From assembly GCA_947568835.1 (NCBI GenBank), contig OX387608.1, forward strand, positions 18,262,535 to 18,326,534: a stretch of DNA of 64,000 nucleotides. The letters run 5' to 3'. A model generated the notes under the pieces. It was not told the DNA's origin. It made no database searches and was given only the letters and a program-made list of their open reading frames with translations. Position 1 is the first letter of the stretch, and each line of letters opens with the position of its first letter. Below are positions 1-8,800 of the stretch, in pieces. The translations under genes and the position numbers were made by a program. Source of the DNA: Protonemura montana (lineage: Eukaryota > Arthropoda > Insecta > Plecoptera > Nemouridae).

Positions 1-1366
1 TCCATGTCCCAGCCTTGCCTGGACCCTGCCCTCATGTCCCATGTCCCAGCCTTGCCTGGACCCTGCCCCCATGTCCCGTGTCCCAGCCTTGCCTGGATCC
101 TGCCCCCATGTCCCAGCCTTGCCTGGACCCTGCCCTCATGTCCCATGTCCCTGCCTTGCCTGGACCCTGCCCACATGTCCCATGTCCCAGCCTTGCCTGG
201 ACCCTGCCCCCATGTCCCATGTCCCAGTCTTGCCTAGACCCTGCCCCCATGTCCCATGTCCCAGCCTTGCCTGGACCCTGCCCCCATGTCCCATGTCCCA
301 GCCTTGCCTGGACCCTGCCCCCATGTCCCATGTATAAGCCTTGCCTGGACCCTGCCCTCATGTCCCATGTCCCTGCCTTGCCTGGAACCTGCCCCCATGT
401 CCCATGTCTCAGCCTTGCCTGGACCCTGCCCCCACATCCCATTGTCCAGCCTTTCCTGGATCCTGCCCCCATGTCCCATGTCCCAGCCTTGCCTGCCACC
501 ATGTCCATGTCCCAGCCTTGCCTAGACCCTGCCCCCAATGTCCCATGTCCCAGTCTTGCCAGGACCCTGCCCCCATGTCCCATGTCCCAGCCTTGCCTGA
601 ACCCTGCTCCCATGTCCCATGTCCCAGCCCTGCCTGGACCGTGGCCCCATGTCCCATGTTCCAGTCTTGCCAGGACCCTGCCCCCATGTCCTATGTCCCA
701 GTCTTGCCAGGACCCTGCCCCCATGTCCCATGTCCCAGTCTTGCCAGGACCCTGCCCCCATGTCCCATGTCCCATGTCCCATGTCCCAGTCTTGCCAGGA
801 CCCTGCCCCCCTGTCCCATGTCCCATGTCCCAGCCTAGCCTGGACCCTGCCCCCCTGTCCCATGTCCCAGTCTTGCCAGGACCCTGCCCCCATGTCCCAT
901 GTCCCATGTCCCAGTCTTGCCAGGACCCTGCCCCCCTGTCCCATGTCCCATGTCCCAGCCTAGCCTGGACCCTGCCCCCATGTCCCATGTCCCAGCCCTG
1001 CCTGGACCGTGGCCCAATGTCCCAGTCTTGCCAGGACCCTGCCCCCATGTCCCATGTCCCAGTCTTGCCAGGACCCTGCCCCCATGTCCCAGCCTTGCCT
1101 GAACCCTGCCCCCATGTCCCATGTCCCAGCTCTGCCTGGACCGTGGCCCCATGTCCCAGCCTTGCCTGGACCCTGCCCCCATGTCCCATGTCCCAGCCTT
1201 GCCTGGACCCTGCCCCCATGTCCCAGCCTTGCCTGGACCGTGGCCCCATGTCCCAGCCCTGCCTGGACCGTGGCCCCATGTCCTATGTCCCAGCTTTGCC
1301 GGGACCCTGCCCCCAATGTCCCATGTCCCAGCGTTGCCAGGACCCTGGCCCCATGTCCCAGCCTAG
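1..1366. repeat. GC-rich minisatellite, about 37-bp and 27-bp units
   Basis: Tandem units built from the words CATGTCCCATGTCCCAGC and CTTGCCTGGACCCTGCCC, with variants such as CAGTCTTGCCAGGACC and TGGACCGTGGCCC. Unit length alternates between about 37 bp and a shorter form lacking one CATGTCC word. It begins before the window and stops near 1366, where AT-rich unique sequence starts. Because 37 is not a multiple of 3 and the unit has no stop codons, long open frames exist in several frames on both strands. I do not treat them as genes. Confidence 0.95.
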
Positions 1367-1553
1367 TTTAGTCCTAGAATATATCATGGATAATAAAGCA
1401 TGTCAGGTCATAATAGATCATTCATCAATCAGAGAGACCAGGTTGTTGTACTTTATGTACTTTACTTTACTGAAAACCTCATCTTTATGGGACTTTTAAG
1501 ATGCAATACAAAGATTGTACAATGTCAACCTAAATGCCAGCTGCCAGTGACAA

Positions 1554-1928
1554 TCAGAGCATCTGAAACATTTCATCGTGCTCATGCAACGAGACCTGCC
1601 CCTTCAACTTGATTGCCTCCCTTCTACCCCTCTGCACGGCCACCCGTTGCTCTACCACCTCCTTGTAGGTCATCAACCTTGAGGGCATGTTACCGTCGCC
1701 AGCAGCTGCACAAGACTCACGCAGTTGGTTCAACTCACGCAGCTCGAGAGCAGCGTTGCTGCGCATGTCAGTCAGCTGCCCACGCAACCTGTCGCGCTCG
1801 TCCAGAGCTTCCTTGAAGTCTCGCAGGAGAAGTGGGTTCATGAGGAGACCGGCCTGTGCAGTCTCGTGAAGGAAGTCACTGCACAGTCCATCACGTTGTG
1901 TCTTCTGCTTGGTTAACTCACTGCGCAG
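1554..1928 (-). CDS. terminal exon of an unidentified coiled-coil protein
   Basis: Open frame with a good acceptor (TATTACAG) at its upstream edge, ending at a TGA at 1554-1556. It starts LRSELTKQKTQRDG, continues through FKEALDERDRLRGQL and KEVVEQRVAVQRGRREA, and ends FQML. Heptad-like spacing of Leu and many Glu, Arg and Lys point to a coiled coil, as in cytoskeletal or ciliary proteins, but I do not recognise the family. The neighbouring exon at 2163-2281 joins it in phase 0. Further 5' exons would lie above 2.3 kb and were not found. Confidence 0.55.
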   Translation of the reverse strand: MRSELTKQKTQRDGLCSDFLHETAQAGLLMNPLLLRDFKEALDERDRLRGQLTDMRSNAALELRELNQLRESCAAAGDGNMPSRLMTYKEVVEQRVAVQRGRREAIKLKGQVSLHEHDEMFQML

Positions 1929-2162
1929 CTGTAATACAATGTTAGATTACAGAAATACAACAAATAAAACAGTGAATCGAGAATCGAGAAAAAGACAATC
2001 GAAATTTGCTGGTCAGGCTCGAGAATTGGTATTTTAACCATTTTTTGTTTCAACGAAAAAGATTGAATACAAAATGAAGCAATTATTTTCAATATAACGC
2101 GAAGCAGTGTTTGGGGCATGCGTCGAGTGGGAAGGTGTTCACAAAGTTTCAGAATATCTCAC

Positions 2163-2281
2163 AAGATCAAGTTTCTCTTCCTTGCTCTTGAGCAGCTCAC
2201 TCTTCTGGTCAATCAACCCCACGTAAGTTGACGACTTCTCCCTCAGATGCGACAGTGAAGTTATCAAGTGACCCGTGTACG
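2163..2281 (-). CDS. penultimate coiled-coil exon of the same gene
   Basis: The donor CTT|GTGAGA lies at the lower edge. The open frame reads YTGHLITSLSHLREKS then LIDQKSELLKSKEEKLDL and splices in phase 0 to the exon ending at 1928. Just upstream, in another frame, lies a second coiled-coil-like stretch (EERDEEVVRLRQR). Either an acceptor (GCGTCAG) begins the exon at 2281, or a small indel has broken one longer exon. Product unknown. Confidence 0.4.
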
Positions 2282-2299
2282 CTGACGCAGACGAACAAC

Positions 2300-3700
2300 T
2301 TCTTCATCACGTTCCTCCAAATGAATACTTTCCAACAATTGTGTTATATCTTCTAAGTGATAGTTTGAATCTGTTGCTACTACGGCCTATGAATTTTGAT
2401 TTTGTGATACATGTTTGTAATTTGCTCCAGTCTCCTTCTTCTGACAATATTTTATACAATACAACAAGATTATAACAAGAGTATAACAAGATTATAACAA
2501 GATTATAACAAGATTATAACAAGATCATTTACCAATGTACTGTTATTCAGAATAATATTGGACATATTGAAATATTGGATCTTCCTCAAAATATGGAGAT
2601 GATTTGAAGTAAGCACTTTCCTTGCAGAGCAAGAAAAGCAGAGTTACCAATTAGGGGAAAAAAATTAGAAATTATCCACAGCATTCAAAGTATAAAGATG
2701 CGTACATGAGGAAAATAGTTAATACAAACGACGTGTTTGTGTTTTAAATAGGGGGAGACTTTTAATAGAAAATAATTGCAAAGGGTTGCATAAGCCTTCC
2801 TTGAACATTTTGCACCAACTAGCACCCTGAGTGCGTAAAGTTACTTTTTTTTCCTCTCTATACATGGTGGGCTAATTATTCCGTTGACTTATTCTCTTAG
2901 TGGGCTACTGCTGCCCTCTAGCAACAAATTGTGACTCTTAAATAATATTCGCTGAAGTGTTATAATTAGCTACTAGATGACAGGAAGCGTTTAGAATCGG
3001 AATAAGCCGAGATGATGAGCGATCCATATTCTTTCGAAGGAGACTTCGAAAAACTTTACCGGAAATCTAAGCTACGTATTTTGCCCGGCAAATAATCTCA
3101 ATAGGGATAGGAATTTAAGTGCACACTCCTGTTTTTCTCTCAGGCTCGGGCTAAAATAAAAAATCATTATAACTTCCAAAATTAAACTATGCAAAGCGTT
3201 TGCAATTTAAATAAGATTTCATCTAAATACAACAACGCATTTAACGTCAAGTTGGAGTTACTCGAGTTTGACAGATTGTGATGTGATATAGCGTCACTAG
3301 AATCAGAGTAGAAGGGGTTTAGGATGAGCAAGTTTCGTAGGTAGGAGTTGAAGGTGCTGCGTTAAGGGAGGGATCTTTAAAGCGGACAGGGAGGTGGTTG
3401 CAAATTTTTGGACATAAGCACCGACAAATTAAAGAAAGATTATATTTGTATGACCACGAGGACCAAAAAGACTACAAGACAAAACACAAAGGGCACAGAA
3501 GACTAGAAATCGAGAAGGCCCAAAAAGACTATAACGAGAATCTTATCCTAGGATCAAAGTACAAAGGCTTGGCAAATCATTGGGAAAAACAGCCGCATTA
3601 AGTCCAACAATGGTGTAACCCACACTGACCCAGCAATAATGTGCATCAACAATGAAAAGCATGACTGCTTAACAATTGCACAGAAGACAACAAACTCACA
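2300..3700. other. AT-rich non-coding stretch
   Basis: No convincing exon. It holds a short tandem run of TATAACAAGAT near 2470-2525. Near 3715-3730 is a fragment (AAATGCCCCTTTAA) matching the end of the TTAA element at 6968-7388. A 67-codon plus-strand open frame at 3398-3601 is lysine-rich and was not recognised. Confidence 0.5.
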
Positions 3701-3739
3701 AACCAACAGTTGGCTAAATGCCCCTTTAACACTAGCTGT

Positions 3740-4130
3740 ATGTCCACAAGAAATTATTTATTTACTTATACTTATACATTTCATTGTACCGTATGCCGAT
3801 CCATGCCCTTTCGTAAAATACAAAAACAGTAGTTATTTTCACAAGAGTTGAAAATTGGCTTAATGCTAAAAACTAAAATAAGTAAAAATTAAAATACACT
3901 TTCACAAAACTCTATCATATTTTGACACCAGTCGTTGAAAGTGCATTCGTTCTTTTCTAAAAATGCATCAATACTATAAAAAAAACAATGTATTATTAAA
4001 TAATCCTTTACTTTGTGTTCAAAACTTGTTCTGAATAATTTTGGGTTTTTGAGCCTGAGTGGGAGTCTATTATAAAATAGTATTAATAACAATAATACCC
4101 ACATACTTCAAGACAAGTGCATAAAATCTA
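3740..4130 (-). pseudogene. LINE 3' end relic (reverse transcriptase C-terminus)
   Basis: The minus-strand translation at 3889-4104 contains FYNRLPLRLKNPKLFRTSF followed by YSIDAFLE. This has the character of the C-terminal tail of CR1/Jockey-like reverse transcriptases (a Phe-Asn-x-Leu-Pro motif, then Phe-Lys-like and Tyr-Ser-Ile-Asp/Glu-x-Phe-Leu). Below it the sequence becomes an AT-rich 3' tail. No upstream reverse transcriptase remains, so this is a truncated dead copy. The clade is uncertain. Confidence 0.5.
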
Positions 4131-4225
4131 CCAACATGCGACTCGAAGTGGTCACCAGTAATCTTCTAAAATTATGTCCAGAACAAACTTTAATCACCAA
4201 AATAATGAAGGCAGACAAATATTAT

Positions 4226-4258
4226 TATCACTATTATTATTATTATTATTATTATTTC
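4226..4258. repeat. (ATT)n microsatellite
   Basis: About ten consecutive ATT/TTA triplets with one interruption (ATCACT). Confidence 0.9.
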
Positions 4259-4821
4259 TATACAAAATGTATGACAAATGTATGGAATGAAACGTGACTT
4301 GAACATGAATTGTCGCCTGTCACGATCTGAAAGAATACCGGGGCATGTTGAGGCTGTCCTCTTTGATCCCACAACCCACAACAATAACAAAATTACATGT
4401 CAAGACAAAGTAATTTTTAAAACAACTTCAGGAGTAGGCAACTGGAATCAAATTGTTTCTACAGTAAAAGATTATTTCTGAACGCTTAAGTAAACAGACA
4501 AAAGTGTATCTTTCATCTGTTATTTATTTGTATGATGCTGTCTACAACAATTATTTGTTCACTGAAATGAAGAAAATTACTATTAACCTTATATAAAAAC
4601 CTTTCACCGTTGCCAAGCAGCAAAATTGTTTGTTGTCGAAAAAATTTCAATTTTTTCCAATCTTTTTCGCCTGAAGTTTTTGTAATTTTTTCACAGTTTA
4701 ACGACCAAATTTCACGATTTCCATAAAGATTTAGAACAATGAGACATCTCGGCCAGAGACAAACTATTTCACAGCTTGGTAACGGATCAAGGCTTTTATA
4801 AAAGGTCAACAATGCTGATAT

Positions 4822-5196
4822 TTATTCATCAGTGAAGACAATATTATGCACCCAGGCAACATAGCTTGATATTCGGGTAAAGACTGTCATTTGTTCGGCT
4901 TGGCAGACTGAAGGACTGGTTTCCGTTGCATGGGGCGGATGACTCACGATGCCTCCGATGTGGTAACGAACTTTGGCAAACTTTGCCGCAGCAAAGACGA
5001 AGCCGCCGCCCGAGTATCCGCCACAAAAGCTGGTCAAATGGTTTTTGTACCAAAAACAAAACTTGTCGTTGGGGAAGAATGTTGCAGAGTTCGAAGGCAA
5101 GGAGGAATTGCATTCCTGGTAGGACACGAGCGGCAGCTCCATATAACGGAGGGTGGGGCTCATTATGTTGTTTGCCGTCATGCCCCATCCTGGAAC
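4822..5196 (-). CDS. protease gene exon 8: catalytic Ser region and stop
   Basis: A phase-0 exon starting VPGWGMT and ending FTDE-stop (TAA at 4822-4824). The serine motif is SFCGGYSGGGFVF, where most S1 proteases have GDSGGP. The Gly after SGG is the ModSP-like form; Tyr for Asp194 is unusual. The end (MTVFTRISSYVAWVHNIV) is the normal C-terminal helix. Confidence 0.85.
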   Translation of the reverse strand, partial: VPGWGMTANNIMSPTLRYMELPLVSYQECNSSLPSNSATFFPNDKFCFWYKNHLTSFCGGYSGGGFVFAAAKFAKVRYHIGGIVSHPPHATETSPSVCQAEQMTVFTRISSYVAWVHNIVFTDE

Positions 5197-5766
5197 CTGC
5201 AACAAGACCCGTTGGGATGCTGAGATCTGGTTTTCATAGCATAATTGTTGACTGGCAAGAAATAACTAAGAGAAGGTATAATCACAGTATATATAATTAA
5301 TCATAAAAAGGTTATTTAAAACAACAAAAGTCACATTTAAGGTGAAAGCAAGATATTACTTTGGTATTGACAGAATATTAAGATGCCACTGTTGAATGTC
5401 CAGTTATCTATTTGTAGGTTAAAATTCCTCGCGGAAAACTTACAAGGCCCATATTGGTATGCGTCTGCTGCTGGTTCTGAAACAACGACATCCAATCCAG
5501 GCACACGACTCCAACTGCCATCGTCGCTGTGACGGGAGTCGCTAGTTGTACTACGGCAATGTCTGATTCATACAGCGTTGATCGCCCTTGATAATGCTCA
5601 GGGATGTGTATCGCTACCACATCTCTTCGCTGTTCTTGGACTTCAGTCATCTCCCAATAAAAACTCGTCTTCCCGGCGGCAGCCTTAAATTCGGACGCAT
5701 TTACCGGCTTCATTGTGCTCTCGTGCCAAAAGCAATGGGCCGCTGCAACAGCCAGGGATCAGAGCA

Positions 5767-5805
<39 letters not shown>

Positions 5806-8800
5806 TTCTTAATTAATTGTAAAAGAGTCGTCGCAAGCTAGTGACCAGAACGAGAGTTAAACTGTGTAATTTGGAAGATCAGCACCAAAGACGTTGGTAT
5901 TCGAGAGATGGGCACTCTTTACAAGCTTAACTTGTCACTGAGTTTTTAGCATGTGCAAATCCATGGCAGAAATTTTATGGGCTTATTTGTCACCCATTGC
6001 AAGCAATGTAACAAATATGACAGATATTTTTCAAGTAAGCTCAATGCAAAAGTTCAGCTGAATACAAATTGAGATGCACCATAACAGTGGTCTTTACCTA
6101 CCGGAGATAAAGTAATCGAGAGTAATAAGTGACCCGCCGCAAATGGGTCTATAAAAGTTCTTGTCCTTGCGGAACACAGCGACGTGCCATGGGAACTCGG
6201 TAGTCGGGGCTGCGTTTCCACCCACAGACAGCGAAAAGGAACTTTCCATTCGAAGACCGCAGTCTACGGCAAAGAAAGGCACCAGTAAGTGAAGGCCCAG
6301 CAAACCTTGCTTCAAAGCACAGCAAGCCTTGGTTTATAGCACAGCATGTTGATACAGATATATTGTATTGTATATTTATTTGTCCATAATCACAGGGCTT
6401 ACATTCGAAGAGTAAATGGATGTGGACTCGTCAAAAATAAAAACACACTGTGATTACAAAGAAATTGCAAAAAACAAAGACAACGCCTAATACTAAAATA
6501 CTAAAATAGTCATGTGAAATACTAAAGTAACAACAGTCATACCTTTATCCAATCATTCGTGACTAATTTATAAAAATTGTTAATATTATGAGTACCTTTG
6601 CATAATAACAAGTTTTAAATAGTTCTTCTAAACTTTAAAAAATCAGCTATTGTAGCAACATTGTCAGGAAGGCTGTTAAAAAGTTTAATACCAAGATAAA
6701 GATATGCTTGGTCTTTAAAACAATTTAATCTAAGTTTTGTGCAATTTCTGGTTACATATGAGTGTTCGTCTGAATGTTTTTATTAAACGATGCTTTTCTT
6801 TAAAAATGCAGGACAGTGATTCTTAGATTAAAACGCTAGGTAAGGTCACAATGCATTCTCTTGTGAATAGTTTCCAGTTGTCTGCTGTTAGTTTTCTGAA
6901 TAGATTCGATACTCTGGCTGTGATGCATGGCCTAATATGGCTGGCTATGTTTCCACAAGTGGTTTAAAGGGGCATTTACCCTTCAAAATTCATTTTTACC
7001 ATAGATTTGAAGATTTAATGGCTTTTGGAGAATAAAAAAAAACTCCTGTAACCACGGAGCATGTTGCATATTTCCGTGCAGCGACAGCGCTCGGAATGTA
7101 GAATTGGTAGGGAGGGGATAGGGCAGGGAGGGGATAGGGTAGGGAGGGGATAGGACAGGGAGGGGATAGACTTTTGGCAACTTTGGCCAGCGGAGCGGCC
7201 GCAGGGAAAGACAGTATTCTACAAGAGAATTGTACTCAGCTCTCAGATCGCGCCGCAAGAAAAGCCACAAATCTCAGATAATTAATTGCAGATCCATTTT
7301 TTTTAAATTCTTTAAAATAGGTCAATTTCAATTCATACTAAAATTTCAAATCTATGGAAAAAATTAATTTTGAATGGTAAATGCCCCTTTAAATAATTGA
7401 CTGTATAACTTTGAAAAGATGAAATGTATCAAACTCACCGAGTTCACAGGCTAGCGGTCTTGGACGCCATTGTTTCTTGTCTCCGCATGTCGTGACCCGT
7501 GCTCCAGGCTTGTGAACATGTGGTACGTAACCTTGGCGACATGCTAGGCTGGCAACTGTTTCCACGGGCACGGGCGCAACGCCGCAGTCAATGGCAATTC
7601 CTTTCATCGTGCAGCTGGCGTTCACAGAGGTTGTTGCCAGCGCTGAGCAGCCAGCCTCGGCGGTAGCTGCTGGTGTCAGCGCTGGCACACACGTTGTTGG
7701 TGGTGCAGTGTCTAAACATAGCGTTTGTAATGAAATTAGTTTATAATGTATGATATATGTGATATGTTGGCGCTAATTACAATACAATTTGTTGGTTATG
7801 TCTCGTGGAGAATGAAAACATTATACATTTACCAAGTGGTTGTGGTTGTCTGTTGCTTTTATCCTGCGAGAACATTGTGATGTTTGGTTAGAGACCATAA
7901 TAAATGCTGGGCAATAAGAAGACTTCTATAACATCACTTCTGAATGAAAATTGTCCACCCACTACATCACAATTCCAGATGAAAAGATGAAGATTCACTT
8001 CTATGGTCACAGCCAATCGGATACTAATATTATTGTAACACTGTACTACTGGATCTAAGTCTCGTGCAACGTCCAAGTCGTATCCCAGCAACAAAACATT
8101 GTTTCAACATCGGTAATTACACCAGTTTGTTCCGACAGCTTATTGTTTCCGAATTGTACAGCATGGGCATACCATGTTGGACAGAAAAGATAGCTGGCAA
8201 AATCTGGTCTCTATCACAGCTGAGTGATCACATATGTGATATGTCACATATATATGATATATATGTGATATGTCACATATCACATATGTGCAGGTTCTCG
8301 GTAGAGACAGAACGTCAATGTTACAGTCTCTGCGTGAAAGATGGCCGCCAAATGACTACCTTACCGACAAAAATGCAGAGTACCGGAACATCACGTTAAG
8401 TGGAGCCACTGTCATAGGAAATTTTAACTTCGATATTTCTCTAAGGTTACTTGCTTTTGAGACTTTTCATGCTCAAAACATCTCCGTCAATGTTTACCTC
8501 GACGATTGATTAACACGTAACATATGTGATCTATACACTCAACTCACAGCTTCCTGGGAGCACGAGGACGACGCTCTTCGGTGAAGACAGCGCCGCGTGG
8601 TCCATCCGGCATTCCAACCTCTTACCCATGTCTTCGGTTGACAGGTTGCGGGTGAAAGTTTGAATGACAGGCTGAGGTTGCCACGGACGTGCTGACGTCA
8701 AGTCCTCCAGCAATGTGTCATTGCTCTGGTCTCGACGGACCACGTGGCCGTCTAAGAGCCAGGTCAGGTTCGCTGGCGGAGCGCTAGGAGGCGCACGGCA

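Noticed and set aside
15-1499. 494-codon frame and a 415-codon opposite-strand frame
   Set aside because: Both follow from the stop-free minisatellite unit. The longer one has no ATG at its start and runs into unrelated AT-rich sequence at its end.
3398-3601. Lysine-rich 67-codon plus-strand frame
   Set aside because: No recognisable domain and no splice context. It may be a decayed retroelement piece but cannot be supported.
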